A DNA stretch of 64,000 nt from Actinomycetota bacterium. GTDB lineage: Bacteria > Actinomycetota > Thermoleophilia > Solirubrobacterales > Solirubrobacteraceae. Location: positions 1 through 64,000 of the forward strand of contig WLOQ01000010.1 of the NCBI GenBank assembly GCA_009699245.1, in the 5' to 3' direction. Positions 15,838 to 22,828 of this stretch are shown here, piece by piece. Both the position numbers and the translations under genes were made by a program. Under the pieces are notes generated by a model, which saw only the letters and a program-made list of their open reading frames with translations, ran no database searches and was not told the origin of the DNA. Every line of letters starts with the position of its first letter. Positions within the stretch are counted from its first letter, which is position 1.

Positions 15838-16935
15838 CTACGCGGTGCGGGCGAGATCGAGCGGTACGCGCCCGGAGGACACGAGGTCCCAGACGCCGCC
15901 GTCGCTGGCGAAGGCTGCCGCGCCGATGCGCTGAGCCCAATAGGACTCGCGACCGAACTCATCGCGCCACGACCACATGCGGCGGGTGAGGATCGAGAGG
16001 TGGTACTCCTTCGTGACGCCCATGGCCCCGTGGACCTGGTGCGCCGGCGCGGAGACGAGGCCGGCGGCGCGGCCCGTGACGACCTTGGCGGCTGCGATCT
16101 CGAGCCACGCCTCGGTGACGCCATTCTCCGACGCCGCAGTGGCCGCCAGCTCGACGGCCGAGCGCGACACGGCCACTTCACGCGCGATGCCCGCGAGCAT
16201 GTGCTGGACGGCCTGGAACTTCGCGATCGGTCGGCCGAACTGGGCGCGGTCCTTCGCGAACTGGACGGAGATCTCGAGCGCCTTCTCCATCGCGCCGAGC
16301 ATCTGGACCGAGCGCGACAGAGCGCCGCGCAGCTGCAGCTCGTCGATCGTCGCGGGGAGCGGCGCGAACGCGCCTGCGGCGACGCGCACGCCGCTGAGGA
16401 CGACCGTGTCGCGCGGCTCATGCGCGATGCTGAGCCCCGGCTCGATCGCCGCGTCGGACGGTGCGATGAGCGCCGTGTGGAGCGCACCGTCGGCGTCCTC
16501 GGCGACCACGACGAGGTGGTCGGCGGCAGCCGCCCACGGCACGCGCAGCGCGCGGCCCTCGAGGACCGCGGTGTCGCCGTCGACCGTGATGGTGACGCGA
16601 TCCTCGCGGCGCACCGGCGCCACGGCGATCATGCCCTCTGGAACCTGGAGGCCCGCCTCCGCGAGCGCCCAGCCTGCGAGCAGGCCGGTCTCGGCGAGCG
16701 GCAACGGCACGGCCTGACGGCCTGCCGAGCGCAACACGGTGAGCCCGTCGACGAGCGTTCCTCCCCCGCCACCGGCCTCCTCGGGGACGCTGGCGAGCGT
16801 CAGCCCGAGCTCCTCGGTGTCATTCCACAGCGGACGCGCGTCGGCTCCGGCCTCGATGTGCTCGACGACCTCGCCGGCGCACTGTTCCCCGAAGAAGGTC
16901 GCAACGGCATCAGCCAAGAGTGAACGCTCGCTCAT
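15838..16935 (-). CDS. Acyl-CoA dehydrogenase, small-subunit type
   Basis: 365 aa with the acyl-CoA dehydrogenase helical C-terminal domain: FAKDRAQFGRPIAKFQAVQH near residue 228 and HQVHGAMGVTKEYHL near residue 305. The canonical YEG(T/A)S catalytic-Glu segment is not recognisable; WSWRDEFGRESYW occupies that region. The N-terminal domain is short and divergent. This pattern fits the partner subunits of alpha2beta2 acyl-CoA dehydrogenases known from actinobacterial steroid catabolism (FadE28-FadE29 type). It overlaps the next upstream dehydrogenase gene by 4 bases, which supports a heteromeric enzyme. Confidence 0.85.
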   Translation of the reverse strand: MSERSLLADAVATFFGEQCAGEVVEHIEAGADARPLWNDTEELGLTLASVPEEAGGGGGTLVDGLTVLRSAGRQAVPLPLAETGLLAGWALAEAGLQVPEGMIAVAPVRREDRVTITVDGDTAVLEGRALRVPWAAAADHLVVVAEDADGALHTALIAPSDAAIEPGLSIAHEPRDTVVLSGVRVAAGAFAPLPATIDELQLRGALSRSVQMLGAMEKALEISVQFAKDRAQFGRPIAKFQAVQHMLAGIAREVAVSRSAVELAATAASENGVTEAWLEIAAAKVVTGRAAGLVSAPAHQVHGAMGVTKEYHLSILTRRMWSWRDEFGRESYWAQRIGAAAFASDGGVWDLVSSGRVPLDLARTA

Positions 16936-18065
16936 CGTCCCACCAGGTTCTTCGCGGTGATCCCACGCAGGACTTCGGCGCTGCCGCCGCGCAGGCTGAT
17001 CGTCGGGGCGTAGAGCATCGCGTGCTCCAGCAGCCCGACGAGGTACTCGTCCTCGTCCGGAACACCGAGGCCTCGCAGCTCGTACGTCATCTCCTGCTCG
17101 AACACGTTGCCCGCGTCCTTGGCGAGCGCGGCGTCGATCGCGAAGTCGCGACCGGCACCAGCGGACTCCATGACGCCCGCTGCCAGCGTGCGCAGCCCGA
17201 GCATGCGCGCGACCAGCTCGCCGACCTTCTCGGTCGACGCGGGCCGCGGCTCGGTCCGGCCGACGAAGGCCTCGAGCAGCGCCATGTTGCTCATGAAGCG
17301 GTCGGAGCCGCCACGCTCGTACCCGAGCTCGGCCGTGACCTGCTGCCAGCCGGCGCCCAGGACACCGACGAGGTTCTCCTCCGGGACGAAGGCGTCCTCG
17401 AAGAAGACCTCCGCGAGATGGTCGTCACCGATGGAGGCAGGAATCGGCCGGGCGACGACGCCCTCGGTGTTCTTCAGGTCGATGATGAGCTGGCTGAGGC
17501 CCGCGTGGTGGTTCTCCTCCTGGCTCGTGCGTACGAGCGCCAGGACGTAGTCCGCGCGATGCGAGCTGCTGGTCCAGATCTTCTGGCCGTTGACGATGAA
17601 CCCGCCCTCGACCGGCTCGGCCTTGGTGCGCACCGAGGCGAGGTCTGAGCCGCTGCCCGGCTCGCTCATGCCCAGGGCGAAGGCGATCTCCGCGCGGACG
17701 ATCCCGGGGATGTACTTCTCGCGCTGCTCAGGCGTGCCGAGCTTCAGGAGCTGCGGGCCGATCTGCCGCTCGGTCACCCAGTGGAAGGCGACCGGCGCGC
17801 CGGAGGCGAGCATCTCCTCGGCGACGACGAAGCGCTCGGCGTGAGAGCGGCCATGGCCGCCGTACTCCGGCGGGATCGTCATGCCGACCCAGCCCTTCGC
17901 CGCAAGCTCGCGGCTGAACTCGGGGTTCCACTCGTGGGTCCAGGCGTCGGCCTGAGGGGTGAACGCCCCCTCCTCCCGGCGCTTGGCGAGGTAGGTGCGG
18001 ACCTCGAGAGCGAGCTCCTGGAGCTCCTCCGTGGTCGGCGCGCTCGCGACGGTCTGTGGGTTCAT
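16932..18065 (-). CDS. Acyl-CoA dehydrogenase, large-subunit type
   Basis: 377 aa from ATG 18065. Family motifs are present: FALGMSEPGSGSDLASVRTK near residue 130 (FAD/substrate loop) and SLRGGSAEVLRGITAKNLVG at the C-terminus. In the latter the usual catalytic Glu position (YEGTSEIQR) is Arg359. With its ATGA-coupled partner downstream it probably forms a heterotetrameric dehydrogenase for bulky or branched acyl-CoA esters. TACCAT lies 7 bases before the ATG and no ribosome site is seen, so the transcript may be leaderless. Confidence 0.87.
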   Translation of the reverse strand: MNPQTVASAPTTEELQELALEVRTYLAKRREEGAFTPQADAWTHEWNPEFSRELAAKGWVGMTIPPEYGGHGRSHAERFVVAEEMLASGAPVAFHWVTERQIGPQLLKLGTPEQREKYIPGIVRAEIAFALGMSEPGSGSDLASVRTKAEPVEGGFIVNGQKIWTSSSHRADYVLALVRTSQEENHHAGLSQLIIDLKNTEGVVARPIPASIGDDHLAEVFFEDAFVPEENLVGVLGAGWQQVTAELGYERGGSDRFMSNMALLEAFVGRTEPRPASTEKVGELVARMLGLRTLAAGVMESAGAGRDFAIDAALAKDAGNVFEQEMTYELRGLGVPDEDEYLVGLLEHAMLYAPTISLRGGSAEVLRGITAKNLVGR

Positions 18066-18072
18066 GGCGCCG

Positions 18073-18078
18073 ATGGTA
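18073..18078 (-). promoter_or_regulatory. -10 box 7 bases before ATG (leaderless candidate)
   Basis: TACCAT on the minus strand fits TAnnnT. The spacing of 7 bases to ATG 18065 would place the transcription start at or next to the A of ATG. No convincing -35 or ribosome site is visible. Confidence 0.45.
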
Positions 18079-18109
18079 CAACGCCGCCGGAGCGCCTTTC
18101 GGCCAGGGT

Positions 18110-18682
18110 CTACGAGGCGAACTGCGCGGCGCCGTCGAGCTGCACGCGAGCGCCGTTGAGGAATCCGGCCAGCATCCGGTAGAAGCCGACGACGAGGACG
18201 AGCTCGAGCCGCTGGACGGGGTCGAAGATCCCATCGAGCGCCGCCCACGTGGCGTCGGAGACATCGGCGTCCGCCGACACCTCATCGGCGAGCGTGAGCA
18301 AGGCGCGGTCAGCGGCGCTCCACGGGTGTTCGTCATCGAAGGCGATCGCCGCGTCGACCTGCGCCTCGGTGAGCCCGGCGTCGATGCCGATGCGCCGGTG
18401 CTGGGAGAGCTCATACGCGCAGCGGGCGCGGGCAGCCGCGCGCACGATCACGAGCTCGCGCTCGCGCTCGGGGATCGTGCTGTCGAACATCAGCGCGCCG
18501 CCGAGGGCGTTCGCGCGCGCCATCAGGCGCGGGCGATGGGCGAGCGTTGCGAAGAGTCCGATCGGTGTGCCGTCCGCCGTGCGCGGCGCCTTGGCGAGCC
18601 GCTCGAGCTGGTCGGCGTCCGGCTCGGTGACGGGGCCGACGCGAGCGGGGCCGCGGACGGTGAAGGGATCGCTGGTGCTCAT
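18110..18682 (-). CDS. Carboxymuconolactone decarboxylase/AhpD-like family protein
   Basis: 190 aa from ATG 18682 (in-frame ATGs at 18691 and 18712 also exist). All-helical CMD fold with the motif REL-x-IVRAAARARCAYELSQH around residue 95. The family's Glu and His are present, but only one Cys of an AhpD-type CxxC, so peroxidase activity is unlikely. Start 18682 is preferred because TATCAT sits 7 bases upstream, as for other apparently leaderless genes here. A decarboxylase/lactonase-like or stress role is possible. It is divergent from a VOC gene whose start is only 19 bases away. Confidence 0.75.
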   Translation of the reverse strand: MSTSDPFTVRGPARVGPVTEPDADQLERLAKAPRTADGTPIGLFATLAHRPRLMARANALGGALMFDSTIPERERELVIVRAAARARCAYELSQHRRIGIDAGLTEAQVDAAIAFDDEHPWSAADRALLTLADEVSADADVSDATWAALDGIFDPVQRLELVLVVGFYRMLAGFLNGARVQLDGAAQFAS

Positions 18683-18701
18683 GACCGGCATGATATGCGC
18701 C
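18683..18701. promoter_or_regulatory. Shared symmetric -10 of two divergent genes
   Basis: The 19-base gap contains CATGATA (18689-18695). Read on the plus strand, CATGAT ends 7 bases before ATG 18702. Read on the minus strand, TATCAT ends 7 bases before ATG 18682. One 7-base element can thus serve as -10 for both genes, with both transcripts leaderless. The reading depends on the start-codon choices. Confidence 0.5.
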
Positions 18702-19121
18702 ATGTCGCGCACGCCTCGCCTTGATCACATCGGCATCCTCGTCGCTGACTTCGACGGTCTGCAGACCGCGTTCGGTGACGTCATGGGCCTCGAGGTCACC
18801 GGCCCGGAGCCGATCCCCGAGAAGGAGATGGACATCCTCTGGGTGCGGCTCGGTGAGATCCTCCTGCAGTTCATCCGCCCGTGGCACGACGCGACGCCGG
18901 CGGCGAAGGTGCTTCAGGAGAATGGCCCGGGGCTCCACCACCTCGGCCTCGAGGTCGACGACCTCGCCGGCATGCTCGCGACCCTCGATGGGCGGGGCAT
19001 CGCGCTCGACGACGCGCTCCCCCGAACCGGCGCGCACGGCGCGCAAGTCGCCTTCATCGCGGCGCCGGCGCTCGCCGGGACGGCCGTCGAGCTGATCCAG
19101 CACGCCGACCGGCCCGCGTAG
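18702..19121 (+). CDS. VOC-family protein, methylmalonyl-CoA epimerase-like
   Basis: 139 aa with two beta-alpha-beta-beta-beta modules: RLDHIGILVADFDGLQ at the N-terminus and LHHLGLEVDDLAGML at about residue 77. Candidate metal ligands follow the methylmalonyl-CoA epimerase pattern His-Gln-His-Glu: H in DHIG, Q in LLQFIRP, H in HHLG and E in VELIQH. Epimerisation of an acyl-CoA is a reasonable hypothesis, but other VOC lyases share the fold. CATGAT 7 bases before ATG suggests a leaderless start, and there is no ribosome site. Confidence 0.75.
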   Translation: MSRTPRLDHIGILVADFDGLQTAFGDVMGLEVTGPEPIPEKEMDILWVRLGEILLQFIRPWHDATPAAKVLQENGPGLHHLGLEVDDLAGMLATLDGRGIALDDALPRTGAHGAQVAFIAAPALAGTAVELIQHADRPA

Positions 19122-19132
19122 GCCGGTCGGCG
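19103..19132. terminator. 12-bp hairpin over the VOC stop codon
   Basis: Perfect stem CGCCGACCGGCC/GGCCGGTCGGCG (19103-19114 with 19121-19132), loop CGCGTA, embedded in the last codons of the VOC gene. It lies 8 bases from the convergent SnoaL-like stop, so it probably acts in both directions. Confidence 0.7.
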
Positions 19133-19140
19133 GGACCAGC

Positions 19141-19650
19141 TCAGGAGCCGGGGACCGGCGGGTACTCGGTCGACGACGGCGAGTTCACCGTCAGCCGCAG
19201 GCGATAGAGGTTGACGGTCTGGAAGAGCCACTCGCCGTCAACCTTCACGTACTCGTCGAGGTAGTGGCCCCAGCCGTCGACGTGCGCGCCGGCATACGGG
19301 TCCTGCGGGGTGATCGGGCCGGGCGGGAACTCGAGGTGGTCGTACATCACCCAGATGCCGCGAGCGGTCGTGTCGCTGAGGACCTCGATCTCGTACTGGT
19401 GGCCCTGATGGACGCTCAGCGCGGGCTGCAGCACCGCCGAAATGTTGCCCTGAATCTCCTCGCGGCCGTTGCAGCCGAACTGGGCGGCGTGATCCATGAA
19501 GGTCGCATCGGTGGCGAAGAGCCGGCCGAAGTCGTCCCACTTCTTCGTGTCCACGAAGCGCCAGTAGCGCGAGCGCAGCGCCTTGATCTCCTCGATCGCG
19601 ACCAGGCGCGCGACCTGCTCCTCGACCGACCCATCGGAAAGACGTGCCAT
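19141..19650 (-). CDS. SnoaL-like (NTF2-fold) protein
   Basis: 169 aa. The start ATG 19650 has AGGAGGAGCAGCA directly upstream. It matches the SnoaL_4 group: EEIKALRSRYWRFVDTKKWD near the N-terminus, LFATDATFMDHA, and a C-terminal sheet ending GEWLFQTVNLYRLR. Such NTF2-fold proteins are small dehydratases, isomerases or ring-hydroxylating-dioxygenase-beta-like proteins in polyketide, steroid and aromatic pathways. It is divergent from the GntR regulator and has a promoter with an inverted repeat across its -35, so it is probably the regulator's direct target. Confidence 0.8.
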   Translation of the reverse strand: MARLSDGSVEEQVARLVAIEEIKALRSRYWRFVDTKKWDDFGRLFATDATFMDHAAQFGCNGREEIQGNISAVLQPALSVHQGHQYEIEVLSDTTARGIWVMYDHLEFPPGPITPQDPYAGAHVDGWGHYLDEYVKVDGEWLFQTVNLYRLRLTVNSPSSTEYPPVPGS

Positions 19651-19685
19651 TGCTGCTCCTCCTGCCTCGAAGTCAATGGCGCGCG

Positions 19686-19723
19686 ATGCTAGTCCTGCCG
19701 CCGTCGCCGCGTCAACGCGGCGA
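19686..19723 (-). promoter_or_regulatory. Promoter of SnoaL-like gene with overlapping operator
   Basis: On the minus strand TTGACG (19710-19715), 18-bp spacer, TAGCAT (19686-19691), about 36 bases before ATG 19650. A perfect inverted repeat TCGCCGCGT-CA-ACGCGGCGA (19704-19723) is centred on the -35 box, the classic arrangement for repression. The divergent GntR/FadR gene is the obvious candidate regulator. Confidence 0.55.
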
Positions 19724-19742
19724 GCCCCGCCGTGACCAGGGT

Positions 19743-19748
19743 TAGAGT
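19743..19748 (+). promoter_or_regulatory. -10 box of the GntR gene (leaderless candidate)
   Basis: TAGAGT lies 7 bases before ATG 19756. No ribosome site is seen between them, so the mRNA may start at the ATG. The inverted repeat at 19704-19723 lies about 20 bases upstream, which would allow autoregulation. Confidence 0.45.
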
Positions 19749-19755
19749 CCCGACC

Positions 19756-20538
19756 ATGCCCGACTCCAGCCACGACGACCCGGTTCTGGGGACGCCCCTG
19801 GGCGTCTCGCGGCGGCGTCCGCCGAAGCGTTCGGAGCTCATCGCGCGCGACCTCGTCGACTACATCGTGGACGCGCGCCTGCCCGCCGGCGCGATGCTCC
19901 CGCGCGAGCGCGACATGATCGAGCAGCTCCAGGTGGGCCGCACGACGCTGCGCGAGGCGCTGCGGATCCTCGAGACGCGCGGCATCATCACAATCCGCTC
20001 CGGCCCGGGCGGCGGCCCCGTCGTGCGCCACCCCGAGCCGGGCGACCTCACCGAGTCGCTCACGCTCATCCTCCAGTTTCAGCGCGCGACGCTGCAGGAG
20101 GTCCACGACGCTCGCATCTGGCTCGAGCCGATGGCGGCGCGCATGGCCGCGTCACACATCACCTCGGCGGAGATCCGCCGCCTGCGCGAGCTCAACGAGG
20201 TGATGCAGGGTGCGGTCGACGCACCGACCGAGGATGTCCTGATCGATGCGAACACGCGGTTTCACCAGGTGATCGCCGGCGCCACCGGGAACGTCGTGAT
20301 GCAAGTCTTCACCGAGACCCTGCTGACCGTGGCCGACACCGGTGTGCAGGACCTCAAGCTCAACCGCGAGTTCCGCCGAACCTCGATTCGCGGACACGCC
20401 GAGATCATCGAGGCGCTTGAGGCCGCCGACCCGGACCGCGCCGAGGACGCCATGCGCCGCCACGTCGAGGAAGGCAAGCGGCGGCGCACCCGGGCCAACA
20501 AGGAGCTGATGGCCCGGGCGCTGCGCTGGGTGCAGTAG
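19756..20538 (+). CDS. GntR-family transcriptional regulator, FadR subfamily
   Basis: 260 aa from ATG 19756 (an in-frame GTG at 19732 is possible). The N-terminal winged helix includes LPAGAMLPRERDMIEQLQVG and RTTLREALRILETRGIITIR. The C-terminal FCD all-helical effector domain spans about residues 95-240 and has the metal-binding type pattern (DANTRFHQVIAG, H in SIRGHAEI). FadR-type regulators usually respond to an acid or CoA ester of the pathway they control. It is divergent from the SnoaL-like gene, and its stop is 3 bases from the convergent FAH-family gene. Confidence 0.88.
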   Translation: MPDSSHDDPVLGTPLGVSRRRPPKRSELIARDLVDYIVDARLPAGAMLPRERDMIEQLQVGRTTLREALRILETRGIITIRSGPGGGPVVRHPEPGDLTESLTLILQFQRATLQEVHDARIWLEPMAARMAASHITSAEIRRLRELNEVMQGAVDAPTEDVLIDANTRFHQVIAGATGNVVMQVFTETLLTVADTGVQDLKLNREFRRTSIRGHAEIIEALEAADPDRAEDAMRRHVEEGKRRRTRANKELMARALRWVQ

Positions 20539-20541
20539 CGG

Positions 20542-21360
20542 CTAGACCGCGACGCAGGTGTTGCTCAGCTCGCCGATGCCGTCGATCCAGGTGCGGACCT
20601 TCGTGCCATTGACGAGGTACTGCGGCGGGTCCTTGCGGGCGCCGATGCCGCTCGGCGTGCCGGTGAGGATGAGGTCCCCGGGGACGAGCGTGATGATGCC
20701 GCTGATGTAGGAGAGGATCTCGGCCGGGGAGAAGATCAGGTCGGCCGTGCGGGTCTCCTGGACGATCACGCCGTCCACCTCGCAGACGAGGTGCAGGTCG
20801 TCGGGGTTGTCGAACTCGTCGAGCGTCGCGACCGCCGGACCGACCGGGGTTGAGCCCTCGAAGGTCTTGCCCTGGAGCCACTGGTTCGTGCGGGTCTGCC
20901 AGTCGCGCATCGAGACGTCATTGGCGACCGTGTAGCCGGCGATCCCCTTGGCCGCCGTGGCGACGTCGGCGTAGCGCAGCTCCTCGCCGACGACGATCGT
21001 CAGCTCGGCCTCCCAGTCGACGCGATCGGAGTTCGGCGGCAGCTGGACGTCGTCGTACGGACCGATGATCGCGCGCGTGTACTTCGCGAAGATCGTCGGG
21101 TACTCGGGGATCCCGAGGCCGGTCTCCTCCGCGTGCGAGCGGTAGTTCAGGCCGACGCAGATGATCTTCTCGGGCTTCGGGACGACCGGGGCGAGGTCGG
21201 CTCCGGCCAGCGGGATCCGCGGACCGTCGGCTGCACCAGTGGTGCGCCAATCGCCGGCGAGCAGGGCGCCGACGTCGGCGGCGTCGAGGAGGACCAGCGC
21301 GTCACCCTCGATACGGGCGGCGCGATGGCCGTCGGCGGTCCGGACCGTGACGAGCTTCAT
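20542..21360 (-). CDS. Fumarylacetoacetate hydrolase-family protein
   Basis: 272 aa. The FAH catalytic domain begins near residue 65 (IICVGLNYRSHAEETG). Metal ligands are recognisable as the Glu pair in DWEAELTIVVG and the Asp in TVANDVSMRDWQ; the GDLILTGTPSGIG signature is near residue 228. Family members hydrolyse or decarboxylate beta-diketo acids in aromatic meta-cleavage and homoprotocatechuate pathways. GGAGCGCAGC precedes ATG 21360. It is divergent from the thiolase cluster, which suggests it handles a late ring-cleavage intermediate (inference). Confidence 0.88.
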   Translation of the reverse strand: MKLVTVRTADGHRAARIEGDALVLLDAADVGALLAGDWRTTGAADGPRIPLAGADLAPVVPKPEKIICVGLNYRSHAEETGLGIPEYPTIFAKYTRAIIGPYDDVQLPPNSDRVDWEAELTIVVGEELRYADVATAAKGIAGYTVANDVSMRDWQTRTNQWLQGKTFEGSTPVGPAVATLDEFDNPDDLHLVCEVDGVIVQETRTADLIFSPAEILSYISGIITLVPGDLILTGTPSGIGARKDPPQYLVNGTKVRTWIDGIGELSNTCVAV

Positions 21361-21447
21361 GCTGCGCTCCGATCGCTGCGCGCGGTGGACGGATGGGGCT
21401 GGGTAAGACGCATGGTGTCCTGTCGGTCGGTGATGTCCGGGGCCGTG

Positions 21448-21530
21448 CGCACCGGCGGTGCGGAGCGCGCTTCGTAGTATCGCGAATGCGCCAGAGGAGC
21501 GGCCGGAGACCCCCTCCCAATTGCTAGTGT
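21448..21530. promoter_or_regulatory. Divergent control region: palindrome and -10 boxes
   Basis: The 178-base gap contains a perfect CGCACCG-G-CGGTGCG palindrome (21448-21462), a TAGTAT box (21475-21480) and TAGTGT (21525-21530). TAGTGT ends 8 bases before ATG 21539 of the HMG-CoA-synthase-like gene, again the leaderless spacing. I see no gene in this gap. Confidence 0.4.
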
Positions 21531-21538
21531 CCAGCGCT

Positions 21539-22828
21539 ATGAGCCCCTTTCAGCAGGCCGAGGGACCTGACACGGCGGCCGCCGTCGTCGGCACCCCAGC
21601 AACCCTCCTCGGGGCCGGTGCGGTCCTTGGGATCGACCGTGTCCCGGCACGCAAGGGCCGCCGCGCGGCCGCCCGCCCGGACGAGGACGCGGTGACCCTC
21701 GCAGCCGAGGCCGCAGCGCTCGCGATCCCGGCCGACGCCGACCGCATCGGCGGCATCATCTTCGTGACGACGACGCCCCCGTACCTTGAGGGCGCCGCGG
21801 TCCAGGCGCTCGCCGAGCTGCTCGACCTCCAGGGCAACACGTTCGCGCTCGAGCTTTCCGCCTCGCTGCGTGACGGCCTTGCGGCCGTGCGTCTCGCCGC
21901 CTCGCTCGCCCCGAGCATCGGCCCGGTCCTCGTGTGCGCGTCGCACGCCGGCCGCGGTGATCGCACGATGGGCGACGGCGCCGTCGCGCTCCTGATCGGC
22001 GCGGACGCCGGTGAGGGCGCGGGCCTCGCACGCCTCACCCCCGTCACCTCGACGTCGATTGAGATCCGTGACCGCTGGCGGCTGCCCGGCGACGATGTCC
22101 CGCGCGACGCCGACCGCTCCTTCGCTCAGGAGATCGGCACCGTCAAGCTCGTCAACGACCTGATCGCCGGACTCCCCGAGGAGCTCAAGGCTCCCCCGGT
22201 CGTCGTCGGCCCGGACGCCCGCGGCTCCGCGACGGTCGAGAAGGCCGGCGGCGGTGCAGCCGACGCCGTCACGTCGCTCAGCGGCGTCATCGGCGCCGCG
22301 CATCCGCTGCTGCGCCTCGTCGCATCGCTCGACGCGCCGGCGCTCGTCGTCGCCATGTCGAACGGCCTCGGTGAGGCCGTCCACGTCGTCCCCGCACCTG
22401 CCGGCGCAGCCGCGGCCGCCCAGGTGCGCGGCCTCGCCGCCAACGGCGGCGCCGAGGCCGACCGCGCGATGGCCGACCCGATGCCCGCCGACTTCAACCC
22501 GTACTCCTCCGGACCGCGCGCCTGGCGCGACCGCGACGTCGACCTCCGCCTGGCCGGCCTCTTCGGCCCGGCCGAGGGGCTGCCCGCAGTGCCGGGCCGT
22601 CGTCACCCCGAGGGGGTCATCATCGCCCGCACCGCCGACCACGTGTACCCGGCCGGCAAGGTGACGGAGATGGCCGTCGCGACGATGGACGACGGCGGGC
22701 AGTACTACGGACAGGTCACGGTCGGCGATGACGTCCAGATCGGTGACCGAGTGAAGCTCGTACCGCGCCGCCTCCACCATGGCGGCGGGATGATCCAGTA
22801 CCACTGGAAGGTGACCCCATGCCGGTAG
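21539..22828 (+). CDS. HMG-CoA synthase/KAS III-like protein fused to DUF35 OB-fold
   Basis: 429 aa. Residues ~20-330 resemble the thiolase-superfamily fold of HMG-CoA synthase/ketoacyl synthase III (GAGAVLGIDRVP, IGGIIFVTTTPPYLEG, MGDGAVALLIG). The C-terminal ~75 residues form a DUF35-type OB fold (GQVTVGDDVQIGDRVKLVPR, MIQYHWKVTP) without the usual zinc-ribbon cysteines. At the expected nucleophile site the sequence is ELSASLRDG (residues 105-113) with no Cys, and only two cysteines occur in the whole protein. A non-catalytic scaffolding partner for the overlapping thiolase is therefore likely. Domain pairing is reminiscent of PhlA-PhlB-PhlC and the archaeal thiolase/HMGCS/DUF35 complex. 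The stop overlaps the thiolase start by 10 bases. Confidence 0.8.
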   Translation: MSPFQQAEGPDTAAAVVGTPATLLGAGAVLGIDRVPARKGRRAAARPDEDAVTLAAEAAALAIPADADRIGGIIFVTTTPPYLEGAAVQALAELLDLQGNTFALELSASLRDGLAAVRLAASLAPSIGPVLVCASHAGRGDRTMGDGAVALLIGADAGEGAGLARLTPVTSTSIEIRDRWRLPGDDVPRDADRSFAQEIGTVKLVNDLIAGLPEELKAPPVVVGPDARGSATVEKAGGGAADAVTSLSGVIGAAHPLLRLVASLDAPALVVAMSNGLGEAVHVVPAPAGAAAAAQVRGLAANGGAEADRAMADPMPADFNPYSSGPRAWRDRDVDLRLAGLFGPAEGLPAVPGRRHPEGVIIARTADHVYPAGKVTEMAVATMDDGGQYYGQVTVGDDVQIGDRVKLVPRRLHHGGGMIQYHWKVTPCR

